A DNA stretch of 48,153 nt, taken from an uncultured Collinsella sp. GTDB lineage: Bacteria > Actinomycetota > Coriobacteriia > Coriobacteriales > Coriobacteriaceae. Of this stretch, positions 34,057 to 43,697 are shown one piece after another. A program made the translations under genes and the position numbers. Under the pieces are notes generated by a model. The model made no database searches, was not told the origin of the DNA, and saw nothing but the letters and a program-made list of their open reading frames with translations. Each line of letters starts with the position of its first letter. Position 1 is the stretch's first letter. The stretch spans positions 1 to 48,153 of the forward strand of contig CABQJJ010000010.1 of assembly GCA_902464485.1 (NCBI GenBank), written 5' to 3'.

Positions 34057-34098
34057 AAAGAGGACGGCATGACCAGAAAGTCTATGCCGTCCTCTTTT
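34057..34098 (+). terminator. Rho-independent terminator of the liv operon
   Basis: Perfect 14-bp arms (34057-34070, 34084-34097) enclose a 13-base loop and end in CTCTTTT, giving a U-tract on the plus strand. The A-run at the left arm would also allow termination from the other side. Confidence 0.85.
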
Positions 34099-34286
34099 CA
34101 TGCCAATTTGTTCGCTCTGGTGCCCGCTCGCTGTCCGTCCTCTGCCTGCGGCGTTGGGGGCAGTCGTTGGGGAATAGGGAATAAATGGGAGTCTCAGAGG
34201 CCAAAAGAGCCCCTATTCCACTGCAACTTCATGGGGGCATGCGACAATGCCATCGGAAAACGTTTGTCATCCTTGGGGGTCTGTTT
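34099..34286 (+). other. Leader region of cutC
   Basis: 188 bases between the liv terminator and cutC hold a hairpin with 9-bp arms GGAATAGGG (34171-34179) and CCCTATTCC (34211-34219) and a long loop. The cutC promoter should lie here; no clear -35/-10 pair was identified. Confidence 0.4.
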
Positions 34287-34964
34287 ATGCTGTACGAGTT
34301 TTGTGCCGAGAACTTTGAACGGGTGCCGGCGGCCATTACGGCCGGTGCGGGACGCATTGAGCTGTGCGACAACCTTGCCATGGGTGGCACCACGCCTTCG
34401 GCCGGCGTTATCAGCGCTACGACCAACTATGCCCACGAGCACGATGCACGGGTGATGTGCATGATCCGTCCGCGTGGCGGCGACTTTCACTACAACCAGG
34501 ACGAGCTGCGCATGATGGAGATGGACTTGGGCCTTGCCGTGAGTGCGGGCGTTGACGGCTTGGTCTTTGGCTGCTGCAAACCCTGCGCTGGCGGATGGGC
34601 ACTCGACGAGCTCACGCTTGGCGCCCTCGTGATGGCTGCGGGCTGCGCGACCGAGGAGTGCAAGCGCGAGCCCATCGACATCACCTTCCACATGGCTTTC
34701 GACCAGCTCTCACCCGAGGCTCAGCTCGACGCGATTGACACGCTCGCCGACTGCGGTATCACACGCATCCTGACGCATGGTGGCGCTGCCGGTACGCCAA
34801 TCGAGGACAACTTCGAAAACCTGGCCCGCTTGATCGAGTATGCGGGCGATCGCTTGACCATCCTTCCCGGCGGCGGCATTTCCACGGCCAACCGCGATAC
34901 CGTGGCGGCGGCACTGGGCGTCTCCGAGCTCCATGGCACCAAGATCGTGCCGCTGGAGGTATAA
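34287..34964 (+). CDS. cutC: CutC family protein
   Basis: The 225-residue protein is a predicted TIM barrel of the CutC family, often named copper homeostasis proteins although the molecular function is unsettled. The family blocks are visible: EFCAENFERVPAAITAGAGR, IELCDNLAMGGTTPSAGV, MIRPRGGDFHYNQDE, and THGGAAGTPIEDN near residue 168. TTGGGGG precedes the ATG at 34287; the in-frame GTG-rich upstream stretch is not family sequence. The next gene starts 3 bases after its stop, so they form a small operon. Confidence 0.88.
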   Translation: MLYEFCAENFERVPAAITAGAGRIELCDNLAMGGTTPSAGVISATTNYAHEHDARVMCMIRPRGGDFHYNQDELRMMEMDLGLAVSAGVDGLVFGCCKPCAGGWALDELTLGALVMAAGCATEECKREPIDITFHMAFDQLSPEAQLDAIDTLADCGITRILTHGGAAGTPIEDNFENLARLIEYAGDRLTILPGGGISTANRDTVAAALGVSELHGTKIVPLEV

Positions 34965-34967
34965 CCC

Positions 34968-35765
34968 GTGGCGCTGGTATTTGACGTTCAGCAGGCGAAC
35001 GGTAAGCCCGACGACAACCGTCGTCCCGGCACCGCGTGCCCCTTTTGCGATACCGAGGAACTCGCCAATATCATCCGGCGCGACGGTGACTGCATCTGGC
35101 TCGAGAATAAGTTCAAGACCCTGCGCGCCACCCGTCAAACTGTGCTGATCGAGTCGGCCGACCACGATGCAGACCTGGTGACCTATGCGCCGGACGAGCT
35201 GCACCATGTGATGCGGTTTGCCCTGGGTTGCTGGCAGCAGATGATCGATTCGCAACAGTATCGCAGCGTCCTTATGTACAAGAACAAGGGCCCTCTTTCG
35301 GGCGGTAGTCTCGTTCATCCGCACATGCAGATTGTGGGTTTGGAGCAGGAAGATGGCTATGCTTCGCTGACTTCCGCCAATTTCGAAGGCATCAATGTCT
35401 GGCAACAGGGGAGAATCTCGGTCAACATCTCAACCGAACCGATCATGGGGTTCTTTGAGATCAACGTTTCAGCCCCGCAGGGAATCGCCGCCAGCGATGG
35501 CGCGCGAGACCAAGTCGAGGCGGATCTCTTCGCCGATGCGATCCAGGTAGCTTTGCGCTATATCCTGAACGAGCACCACGGTGGTCGCGCAGAGTCGTAC
35601 AACTTGTTCTTCTATCGCCTGGGCGGTCGGACCATTGCCAAGGCGCTACCGCGTTGGGTGGTTTCGCCCTACTTTGTCGGCTATCGTTTGGCCCAGGTCA
35701 ATGCCGAGACGACGCTCGATATCGATGCTGAGCGCCTGCGCGCGCATCTGGAAACGCTCGTATAG
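34968..35765 (+). CDS. GalT-like / DUF4931 nucleotidyltransferase-fold protein
   Basis: The 265-residue protein has a HIT-like fold related to galactose-1-phosphate uridylyltransferase. CPFC near residue 24 looks like half of a zinc site, and GGSLVHPHMQIVG near residue 112 has the H-x-H-x-Q active-site pattern of GalT. A later NLFFYRLGG segment fits DUF4931. Substrate is unknown; it need not act on galactose. GTG at 34968 follows GGAGGT, only three bases after the cutC stop. Confidence 0.72.
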   Translation: MALVFDVQQANGKPDDNRRPGTACPFCDTEELANIIRRDGDCIWLENKFKTLRATRQTVLIESADHDADLVTYAPDELHHVMRFALGCWQQMIDSQQYRSVLMYKNKGPLSGGSLVHPHMQIVGLEQEDGYASLTSANFEGINVWQQGRISVNISTEPIMGFFEINVSAPQGIAASDGARDQVEADLFADAIQVALRYILNEHHGGRAESYNLFFYRLGGRTIAKALPRWVVSPYFVGYRLAQVNAETTLDIDAERLRAHLETLV

Positions 35766-35795
35766 CAAGACTAACACCCGCGTAATGCGGACAGC

Positions 35796-36794
35796 CTAGC
35801 GTGTCATGGCGTCGCGACCGGCCTCGACGCGCTTGCGTTGGGCGGCGCGCTCCTCGCCGGTCAGACGCTCAAAGAGGTGCCCGATAACCGAGGCGAGCAC
35901 CTGCTGAAACAGCGTGCCGCACATGACGGGAAACACGACCTCGCCGGGAAAATACTGTGTGGCGATGACGGCGCCCGAAGAGATATTGCGCATGCCGCAG
36001 GTAAAGCACATGGTGGTCGTCTCGCTATACGGCAGGTGCAACGCGCGGGCGACCAGAATGCCCACGACAAAACCGCTGATGGCGAAGACCAAAATAAAGA
36101 GAGCGACTTCCAGGCGCATCGCGTTCATGTGCAGCACGTACTCGCTCATGGCGGTGGAGTTGGACGCGATGACGCCCATCATCATAAATTTGCAGGCGGG
36201 CGAGAGCGCGGAGGAGAGTTTCTCGTGTCCCCAGCCGCGCGTAAGTTCGTTGATTACGATGCCAAGGATGGCGGGGATGGCAATCATAAAGGCCATGTTC
36301 TGCATCATGCTCGGAACATCGATTGCGACGGTGGCGCCCAGCAGGAGCTTGAGCGTGAGCGGAATCGTCACGGGCGATATAACCGAGGACGTCAGGATGA
36401 TGGTGAGTGCGAGTGGGCCGTTGCCGCCAAACATGCTGATCCACATAAAGGCAGTGACTGCCACGGGTACGCTGTACTCGATCACGATGCCGCAGACAAG
36501 GTTGGGGTTGGAGCCAAAGAACAGTGAGCCCATGGCATAAGCTGCTATGGGAATAAGCACCGCCGAGACGAGCAACGCCAAGACCAGGTGCAGCGGACGG
36601 CGGAACACCTCGGCCACCTGGTGAAAGGTGTTACTGAGTGCACCCTGAAACGTCATAAAGGCAAACAAGGTGGGAACGATGGGCTTGAGAACGCCGATCT
36701 GCTGAGGAAAGAGCACGCCGAGCGCCACGCAAATCGGAACGATGATCTGCATGTGCCCCGCGAGAAACTTACCCAGTCCAACCCATTGCTTCAT
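35796..36794 (-). CDS. Bile acid:sodium symporter (BASS) family transporter
   Basis: The 332-residue protein has about ten helices, with TLFAFMTFQGALSNTF, GIVIEYSVPVAVTAFMW and CGMRNISSGAVIATQYF, the paired crossover motifs of the BASS/SBF fold. Bacterial members carry bile acids, pantoate or other organic anions with sodium, so the substrate is uncertain. The ATG at 36794 starts the family sequence; the 73 upstream codons in frame do not belong. The ribosome site is weak. It is divergent from recJ. Confidence 0.8.
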   Translation of the reverse strand: MKQWVGLGKFLAGHMQIIVPICVALGVLFPQQIGVLKPIVPTLFAFMTFQGALSNTFHQVAEVFRRPLHLVLALLVSAVLIPIAAYAMGSLFFGSNPNLVCGIVIEYSVPVAVTAFMWISMFGGNGPLALTIILTSSVISPVTIPLTLKLLLGATVAIDVPSMMQNMAFMIAIPAILGIVINELTRGWGHEKLSSALSPACKFMMMGVIASNSTAMSEYVLHMNAMRLEVALFILVFAISGFVVGILVARALHLPYSETTTMCFTCGMRNISSGAVIATQYFPGEVVFPVMCGTLFQQVLASVIGHLFERLTGEERAAQRKRVEAGRDAMTR

Positions 36795-36955
36795 ATGCTC
36801 TTGTGACTCCCTATGCCCGTGAATCCGTTTGAATGGATATGCTAGACGCTCGCATGCGTCCGTACGGCTGAAACGCCCGATTATTTCGAGGGTATTACCG
36901 GCATCGTTTACCGAAACCGCGGTGTGCTGCGGCGATTTGCGTCCGCGCTGCACGG

Positions 36956-36961
36956 TATAAT
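36956..36961 (+). promoter_or_regulatory. -10 element of the recJ operon
   Basis: A perfect TATAAT at 36956-36961 lies about 57 bases before the leader ORF at 37018. The -35 region is poor (CGATTT at 17-bp spacing). Confidence 0.5.
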
Positions 36962-37017
36962 AAATCCGTTCAACAGATCTGCCTGCCGAAGCGGGTATAC
37001 ACAGAGGACTCATCGCT

Positions 37018-37083
37018 ATGAACCGTGAGAGGTATCGCGGCGACCTGCCCCTATCGGGGGTGGGCGCCTATGTCATCGCTTAA
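37018..37083 (+). CDS. Possible 21-residue leader peptide overlapping the recJ start
   Basis: ATG at 37018 has AGAGGA nine bases upstream and encodes 21 residues beginning MNRERYRGDLPLSG. It ends with TAA at 37081-37083, eleven bases inside the recJ gene in another frame. A ribosome finishing it would be placed next to the recJ ATG at 37070, so it may couple or tune recJ translation. It could also be chance. Confidence 0.35.
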   Translation: MNRERYRGDLPLSGVGAYVIA

Positions 37084-40000
37084 GACGACGCATCGCTGGG
37101 CGGTCGCTCAGCAAAAACCCGAGCTCGAAAAGGAGCTTTCGGCTGGTCTGGGCATACCCGGGCTGGTGGCGCGCATTATGGTTGCGCACGGCATTACATC
37201 CATCGAGGAAGGCCAGCTTTTTTTGACGCCTTCGCTCGATCGCGACTGGGCAGACCCGCTCGTTATTCCAGGTATGTCGGTTGTTGCCGACCGCGTTGAG
37301 CGTGCCGTTCGCAACTGCGAGCGTATCGCCGTCTTTGGCGATTTTGACGTTGACGGTATTACATCGACTTGTCTGTTGACCGAGGCGCTGCGTGCGTTTG
37401 GCGCCAACGTCACACCCTTTATTCCTCATCGCTTTGATGAGGGCTATGGTCTTTCGCGTGCGGCGCTCGACCGCGTCAACGAGCTCGCTCAACCCAACCT
37501 GATCGTGACCGTCGATAACGGTATCGCTGCCAAGGAAGAGGTTTCCTATCTGGAGAGCTTGGGAATCGATTTGGTGGTCACGGACCATCACGAGCCGTCC
37601 GATCAGGTGCCGCAGGGCGTGCCCTTGACCGACCCTAAACTCGAGGATGAGGGTCCCTCACGCGAACTTGCCGGTGCCGGCGTGGCGCTCAAGCTGGTGC
37701 AGGTTCTGGGTGAGCGTCTGGGCAAGCCTTCGTATTGGCGTTCGTTGGTAGAGGTCGCGGCGCTGGGCACCGTGTCCGACATGATGCCGCTCACGCCCGA
37801 GAATCGCGCGCTGGTCGCTGAGGGCATCCAACAGATGCGCGTGACTTCCCGTCCCGGCTACATCGCACTTGCCGCGCTTGCCAAGGCTGACCTGTCCGCC
37901 ATTACGGCAGACGGCCTGTCGTTCTCGCTCATCCCGCGCCTGAATGCCGCCGGCCGTATGGCTGATCCCAAGCTGGCGCTCGACCTACTGCTTGCCCACG
38001 ACCCCATCGAAGCGAGCGCGCTTGCCGCCGAGCTCGAGGAAATCAATCGCCAGCGACGCGAGATTGAAGCCGATCTCACACGCGATGCCATGGCAAAGGT
38101 CGAGGAGACCTATGACGGTGGGCGCGCGATTGTCGTGGGCGGCGAGGGCTGGCACGAGGGCGTTAAGGGCATCGTGGCGAGCCGTCTCACCAACCGTTAT
38201 CACGTTCCCGCGCTGCTATTTTCCATCGAGGGCGGCATTGCGCGCGGTTCGGGCCGCTCGGTGGGCAAGATCAATTTGTTCGATGCTGTTGAGCGCTGTT
38301 CTGACCTGCTGATTCGTCGCGGCGGGCATGCCGGTGCGGTGGGTGTGACCATCGAGGCATCCAAGCTCGATGAGTTCCGCCGTCGCCTTTCGGCCGTGCT
38401 ATCGGAGCTTCCCGCCGAGGACTTTGAGGACACTGACGAGGTTGCCGCCACCGTTGACCTCTCCGAGCTAAATATCGAGACCATCGAGCAGATTTCCCGT
38501 CTTGAGCCGTTTGGCCAGAGCAATAAGGTGCCGCTTCTGGCCGCCGAGGGCGTGACGATGTGCGATCGCGCCGTCGTGGGCAAAACCGGCGAGCACATGC
38601 GCTTTGTGGCGACCGATGGCGCCGCGAGCGTGCCGGCCATCATGTTCCGCGTGCCGCAGATCGATAGGCTCATCAATTGCGACAGCGCCGTCGACTTGGT
38701 GTTCGAGGCCGTGGCCGAACATTGGCAGGGACGCGTGAAGCCCAAGCTCATGATTAAAGATGTCTTGGCGCGCGATACCACGGCGCCCAATATCGACGAT
38801 CCGGCATGTGAGCTTCGCCGCGGCGTTCAACCGGCGGATTCTGGCCTGCGCCTGGAATCGCGTAAACGCGAGACGCTCGCCCAGCTTTCTTATACCGAGC
38901 TCACGCGCTCGCTTATCCATAGCTTTATTGGCTCGAACCAGCCGCATCGCGCGCAGGTCGAGGCACTCGACGCGCTCGCCGACCACCAGAGCGTTTTGGC
39001 CGTTATGGGGACGGGGCGTGGCAAGTCACTCATCTTCCATGTTCACGCCGCGCGCGAGGCGGTCCTTCGTGGGCGTGCGAGCATCTTTGTCTATCCGCTG
39101 CGTGCGCTCGTTGCCGACCAGGCCTATCACCTCTCATCGACGATGGCTGCGCTCGGCATTGGCGTGGGCGTGTTGACCGGCGAGACCGTGGAGGCAGCGC
39201 GCGATGACGTGTTTGCCGGCCTGGCTTCGGGCCGCACCGGCATCGTGCTCACGACGCCTGAGTTCCTGTCTATTCACCGCGACCGCTTTGCGCGCTCGGG
39301 GCGTATCGGGTTTGTCGTTATTGACGAGGCGCATCATGCCGGTCTTGCCAAGGGCGGCGACCGGAGCGCATACCTCGACATGCCCGATATCCTCAAGGCC
39401 CTGGGCGATCCGGTCGTTATGGCGGCGACGGCCACCGCGACGGCTCCGGTCGTTGCGGAGCTTGCCCGCGTGCTGCCGATTACCCGTACGGTGGTCGACG
39501 AGACCGTGCGTGAGAACTTGCAGCTCGAGGACGACCGCGATCTTGCGAGCCGCGAAAACCGCCTGGTGTCCATCGTCGCGACGGGGGAGAAGACCGTCAT
39601 CTACGTCAACTCGCGCGACCAGTCTGTGGCGCTTGCCAGGACGCTTCGGAAGCGGGTGCCCGACTGTGCGACCCGTATCGCGTTCTATAACGCCGGGCTT
39701 GCGCGTTCCGACCGTCGTCGCGTTGAGGAGGCGTTTCGAGACGGGGGTCTCAGCTGTATCGTTTCGACCTCTGCTTTCGGCGAGGGTGTCAACCTGCCTG
39801 ACATCCGCCACGTCGTGCTTTACCACATGCCGTTTGGTGCCATCGAATTTAACCAGATGAGTGGCCGTGCCGGTCGCGACGGGCAGCCTGCCGTGATTCA
39901 CCTGCTCTATTCGTCGCGCGACGCCCGCATTAACGAGCGCCTGCTCGACTGCTATGCGCCCGAACGAGACGAGCTCGTCACGCTCTATCGCGCGCTGCAG

Positions 40001-40357
40001 ACCATGTGGCGCTCCAACCGCGGCAAGACCGGGGACGATTCCTTTAGCGCGAGCGATATCGATATCGCGCAGATGTGCCTTGCCATCGATGCTCGCACGC
40101 CGGTCGACGAGCGCTCGGTGGAAAGCGGCCTGGGAATCTTCGAAGAGCTTGGTTTCTGTCGCGTTTCGGGGTTTGACGACACCCGTCGCATCGCGATGGT
40201 CGAAAACCCCGGCCGCGTGCAATTGAGCAGGTCGATTCGCTATTTGGAGGGCTTGCGCTCGCGCATGGAGTTCTCGGCTTTCCGGAGTTGGGCGCTCGAT
40301 TCGTGCGCTTCTGATATGCTAGCCAAAGTTAACCGCCCGATCGTACCGCGGGCTTAG
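37070..40357 (+). CDS. recJ: RecJ-type single-strand DNA exonuclease fused to a RecQ-like helicase
   Basis: The 1095-residue protein is much longer than ordinary RecJ. Residues about 85-560 are RecJ: DFDVDG (91-96), VTDHHEPSD (170-178, DHH at 172-174), NAAGRMADP and GGHAGAVGVTIE (DHHA1). The rest is a superfamily 2 helicase: MGTGRGKS near 645-652, VIDEAHHAG near 750, ATATATAP, YVNSRDQSVALARTL, STSAFGEGVNLPDI and QMSGRAGRDG near 928. RecJ degrades 5'-ended single strands while RecQ unwinds, and they act together in the RecF pathway, so a single protein could couple both steps. ATG at 37070 follows GGGGG; GTG at 37025 is an alternative. Rel begins 15 bases after its stop. Confidence 0.88.
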   Translation: MSSLKTTHRWAVAQQKPELEKELSAGLGIPGLVARIMVAHGITSIEEGQLFLTPSLDRDWADPLVIPGMSVVADRVERAVRNCERIAVFGDFDVDGITSTCLLTEALRAFGANVTPFIPHRFDEGYGLSRAALDRVNELAQPNLIVTVDNGIAAKEEVSYLESLGIDLVVTDHHEPSDQVPQGVPLTDPKLEDEGPSRELAGAGVALKLVQVLGERLGKPSYWRSLVEVAALGTVSDMMPLTPENRALVAEGIQQMRVTSRPGYIALAALAKADLSAITADGLSFSLIPRLNAAGRMADPKLALDLLLAHDPIEASALAAELEEINRQRREIEADLTRDAMAKVEETYDGGRAIVVGGEGWHEGVKGIVASRLTNRYHVPALLFSIEGGIARGSGRSVGKINLFDAVERCSDLLIRRGGHAGAVGVTIEASKLDEFRRRLSAVLSELPAEDFEDTDEVAATVDLSELNIETIEQISRLEPFGQSNKVPLLAAEGVTMCDRAVVGKTGEHMRFVATDGAASVPAIMFRVPQIDRLINCDSAVDLVFEAVAEHWQGRVKPKLMIKDVLARDTTAPNIDDPACELRRGVQPADSGLRLESRKRETLAQLSYTELTRSLIHSFIGSNQPHRAQVEALDALADHQSVLAVMGTGRGKSLIFHVHAAREAVLRGRASIFVYPLRALVADQAYHLSSTMAALGIGVGVLTGETVEAARDDVFAGLASGRTGIVLTTPEFLSIHRDRFARSGRIGFVVIDEAHHAGLAKGGDRSAYLDMPDILKALGDPVVMAATATATAPVVAELARVLPITRTVVDETVRENLQLEDDRDLASRENRLVSIVATGEKTVIYVNSRDQSVALARTLRKRVPDCATRIAFYNAGLARSDRRRVEEAFRDGGLSCIVSTSAFGEGVNLPDIRHVVLYHMPFGAIEFNQMSGRAGRDGQPAVIHLLYSSRDARINERLLDCYAPERDELVTLYRALQTMWRSNRGKTGDDSFSASDIDIAQMCLAIDARTPVDERSVESGLGIFEELGFCRVSGFDDTRRIAMVENPGRVQLSRSIRYLEGLRSRMEFSAFRSWALDSCASDMLAKVNRPIVPRA

Positions 40358-40372
40358 GGGAAGGGGACCTCG

Positions 40373-42733
40373 ATGGATGCCGCAGCCCGTACCGCCCATG
40401 ATTCCGCTCTCCAGCCTTTTTCGGAGATGGAGCACTATAAGCATGCCGATGAGCTGCCGCCCGAGATTATGGCGGACAGCTACGACAAGCTGGAGCGCCT
40501 GTGCCTCAAATATATGAATGAGGATGACTTCTCTAAGGTGGAGCAGGCCTACTGCTTTGCCGCCGAGAAGCACTGCAACCAAAAGCGCCGCTCGGGCGAG
40601 ATGTACATTAACCATCCCGTCGAAGTCGCCATCATTTTGGCCGATCTCAAGATGGACTGCGATGTGGTGTGCGCCGCGCTGCTGCACGATACCGTCGAGG
40701 ATACCGAGACCTCGCTTGCCGATGTTTCCGGCTTATTTGGTGATACTGTGGCGGAACTCGTTGACGGTGTGACCAAGCTCACTAACATCGAGGTCGACAG
40801 CATGGACGAGAAGCAGGCGCTCACGCTGCGCAAGATGTTCCTCGCTATGTCCAAGGATATCCGTGTCATCATCGTTAAGCTTGCCGACCGTCTGCACAAC
40901 ATGCGCACCCTTGCAGCCCTGCGTGAGGACCGTCGCCTGTTTAAGGCTCGCGAGACCATGGACGTGTATGCTCCCTTGGCCGACCGTCTGGGCATGAGCT
41001 CCATTAAATGGGAGCTCGAGGACCTGTCCTTCTTCTACCTTGAGCCCGACGCCTACCAGCGCATCGCGCGCATGGTGGCGGAGTCGCGCGAGGTCCGTGA
41101 ACGCTATCTGGCCGAGACCATCAAGACGCTCACCGACGAGCTCAACCGCATTGGCCTGGAGGACTTCCAGATCAACGGCCGTTCCAAGCACTATTGGTCC
41201 ATCTACCAAAAGATGAAGCGCAAGGGCAAGGAATTCTCCGAGATCTACGACCTGGTGGCACTGCGCGTCATCACGCATTCGGTGCGCGATTGCTACTCCA
41301 CGCTCGGCGCGGTGCACACGCTGTGGCACCCCATGCCCGGTCGCTTTAAAGACTATATCGCCATGCCCAAGGTCAATAACTACCAGTCGCTCCATACGAC
41401 GGTTATCGGTCCCACGGCCCGCCCGCTCGAGATTCAGATTCGAACCTATGAGATGCATGAGCAGGCCGAGTACGGCATTGCCGCCCACTGGCTCTATAAG
41501 AAGTCGGGCGGATCGTCTGCGTCTAAGACCAATGATGCCCAGCGTCTGGACGACCAGATTAACTGGCTCAAACATTCGCTCGATTGGGCTGCGTCTGATG
41601 AGATCACCGACGCTAAGGAATACCTGCATTCGCTGAAGGTCGACCTCTTCGATCAGGAGATCTTCGTCTTTACGCCCAAGGGCGAGGTCATGGCACTTCG
41701 TGCCGGCTCCACGCCGCTCGACTTTGCCTACGCCGTTCACACCGAGGTGGGAAATCACTGCGTCGGCGCTAAGATCAACGGTGCGGTGGCCCCGCTCACG
41801 CACGAGATCAAGACGGGCGACCGCGTTGAAATCCTGACCAACAAGAGTTCCAAGCCGTCGCGTGATTGGCTCAAGATTGTCAAGACCCCTTCGGCCAAGT
41901 CCAAAATTCGTCGCTACTTTGCTGCTGCGACCAAGGACGATGACGCCGCCGCCGGTCGCGATATTCTGGCCAAGGATCTTCGCAAGCGCGGGTACGGTAT
42001 TTCCACGCCGCGCTCGACGCGCGCGCTCAATGCCGTTGCGGAGCAGTTTAACTACAAACAGCTCGAAGACCTGTTCGCGGCAGTTGGTGCCGGCAAGGTT
42101 GCCCCGCGCGCTGTGGCCAACAAGGTCGAGCAGATCTTAGACCCCAAGCCCGAGGAGCAGCTCACCAAGGCCGCGGCAATCGCCGAAGTTGTTAAGCAGC
42201 CGGCTCGTGGCTCTAATCGCAAGCCGCAGAAGCGTGGCAAGAACGCCAGCAACGGCATTATCGTCAAGGGCGAGAGCAACAGCGGCCTGCTGGTTCGTCT
42301 GGCACATTGTTGCAACCCTGTGACGGGTGACGACATCGTAGGCTTTATCACGCGTGGACGCGGCGTCTCAGTGCACCGGGCCAACTGCCCCAACGTCAAG
42401 GGCCTCATGGAACACCCCGAGCGCATGATTGACGTCGAGTGGGACGGCGCTGCCGACACCCTCTTCCAGGTCGAGATTGTGGTCGAGTGCCTGGACCGCA
42501 TGGGCCTGCTCAAGGACGTGACTATCGCCATCGGAGATGCGGGTGGCAATATTCTTTCCGCTGCCACGTCGACCAACCGTGAGGGAATTGCAACCCTTCG
42601 TTTTATGGTCGAGATTTCGGACGCGAGCGGTTTGGATCCGTTGCTGGCCTCTATCGGCAGCGTTGATTCGGTCTACGATGCGCGCCGTCTCATGCCCGGC
42701 GAGGGCGGGGCTCAGCTTAAGCGCCGTGTGTAG
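40373..42733 (+). CDS. relA: Bifunctional (p)ppGpp synthetase/hydrolase Rel
   Basis: The 786-residue protein makes and breaks the alarmone (p)ppGpp. The HD hydrolase domain has an intact LLHDTVEDTE near residue 105 and KLADRLHNMRTL, so hydrolysis should be active. The synthetase domain contains KYWSIYQKM-like HYWSIYQKMKRKG, and NYQSLHTTVIGP near 336. A TGS domain (FTPKGEVMALRAGSTPLDFA) and a C-terminal ACT domain (VECLDRMGLLKDVTIAI) follow. GGGGAAGGGGA precedes the ATG. It closely follows recJ and is probably co-transcribed. Confidence 0.93.
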   Translation: MDAAARTAHDSALQPFSEMEHYKHADELPPEIMADSYDKLERLCLKYMNEDDFSKVEQAYCFAAEKHCNQKRRSGEMYINHPVEVAIILADLKMDCDVVCAALLHDTVEDTETSLADVSGLFGDTVAELVDGVTKLTNIEVDSMDEKQALTLRKMFLAMSKDIRVIIVKLADRLHNMRTLAALREDRRLFKARETMDVYAPLADRLGMSSIKWELEDLSFFYLEPDAYQRIARMVAESREVRERYLAETIKTLTDELNRIGLEDFQINGRSKHYWSIYQKMKRKGKEFSEIYDLVALRVITHSVRDCYSTLGAVHTLWHPMPGRFKDYIAMPKVNNYQSLHTTVIGPTARPLEIQIRTYEMHEQAEYGIAAHWLYKKSGGSSASKTNDAQRLDDQINWLKHSLDWAASDEITDAKEYLHSLKVDLFDQEIFVFTPKGEVMALRAGSTPLDFAYAVHTEVGNHCVGAKINGAVAPLTHEIKTGDRVEILTNKSSKPSRDWLKIVKTPSAKSKIRRYFAAATKDDDAAAGRDILAKDLRKRGYGISTPRSTRALNAVAEQFNYKQLEDLFAAVGAGKVAPRAVANKVEQILDPKPEEQLTKAAAIAEVVKQPARGSNRKPQKRGKNASNGIIVKGESNSGLLVRLAHCCNPVTGDDIVGFITRGRGVSVHRANCPNVKGLMEHPERMIDVEWDGAADTLFQVEIVVECLDRMGLLKDVTIAIGDAGGNILSAATSTNREGIATLRFMVEISDASGLDPLLASIGSVDSVYDARRLMPGEGGAQLKRRV

Positions 42734-42819
42734 GCTGGCAAGCGCGCAACATTATTGATACTGGCTACGTTCGAGGCATCGTTTGGTGCCTCGACGCTTA
42801 TAGGAGGAGAAACGCACGC

Positions 42820-43503
42820 ATGGGCGCTATGGCTTTGGATTTAACCCCTCGGGGTTCGGTTTCAATTGAGGCGCTTGTAAACGGTCCTATTCAGACCAAC
42901 AGCTATGCCGTGATTTCAAGCGGCGAGTGCCTCATCGTCGACCCCGCCTGGGAAGGCGGGCGCCTTGTGGAACATATCCAGGCCGAGCATCCCGAGGTGC
43001 GCGTGCTCGGCTCCGTCTGCACGCACGGCCACGCCGACCATGTTGGCGGTGTTGCCGGAGTGCGAGCGGCCGTTGGCGGTAGCGCTCTGTATGAGTTGTG
43101 CGCCAAGGACGTAGCGGTGACGCGAACGAATATCGAGGAGCAGCGTGTCATGTGGGGTATCGAGACGGCGGATCCCGGCGAGCCGACGCGTCTGCTTGCC
43201 GAGGGCGATGTGGTCGAGTTCGGCAACGCCTGCTTGCAGGTGATCGAGACTCCGGGGCATACGCCGGGGGGCATTGTTCTGTTTGCCGCAACAGAGCAAG
43301 GAAATATTGCTTTTGTGGGTGACACGCTGTTCCCCGGCAGCCACGGCCGCACCGACCTTTCCGGCGGAGACGAGGCCGCAATCGTTCGCTCTCTCTCCAA
43401 GCTCGCTCGGCTGCTACCGCCAGATACCGTTTGTCTGACGGGTCACGGTGATTCGACAACCATGGAGCGCGAGCTCGCGCAGAATCCGTTCATGCATTTC
43501 TAG
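42820..43503 (+). CDS. Metallo-beta-lactamase fold hydrolase (glyoxalase II-like)
   Basis: The 227-residue enzyme has the metal motif THGHADHVGG near residue 68, ETPGHTPGGIVLF, GDTLFPGSHGRTDL and a final GHGDSTT. These are the GloB-like hydrolase landmarks; the thioester substrate is unknown. AGGAGGAG lies ten bases before the ATG. It is often found after rel in Gram-positive genomes, so it is probably part of that operon. Confidence 0.85.
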   Translation: MGAMALDLTPRGSVSIEALVNGPIQTNSYAVISSGECLIVDPAWEGGRLVEHIQAEHPEVRVLGSVCTHGHADHVGGVAGVRAAVGGSALYELCAKDVAVTRTNIEEQRVMWGIETADPGEPTRLLAEGDVVEFGNACLQVIETPGHTPGGIVLFAATEQGNIAFVGDTLFPGSHGRTDLSGGDEAAIVRSLSKLARLLPPDTVCLTGHGDSTTMERELAQNPFMHF

Positions 43504-43651
43504 GGCTTTATTGCTTCCCAAAACACGAGGACCGCCAAATCGTCAAGGGATTTTTCTCCCATGGGTCGATTCTGTGGGACAAACGGTCAAAAATTGTCTG
43601 CTTGAACGATATTCGTGAACAAACGAACGTTTATGCTCGGTTATGCCGTGG

Positions 43652-43657
43652 TAGAAT
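43652..43657 (+). promoter_or_regulatory. Putative -10 element of fba
   Basis: TAGAAT at 43652-43657, with a weak TTTATG 16 bases upstream, lies 40 bases before the ATG and its strong AGGAGGT site. Confidence 0.4.
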
Positions 43658-43697
43658 CACAGGCGTTATCGGAGCAACCTTACAGGAGGTTTCTTTT

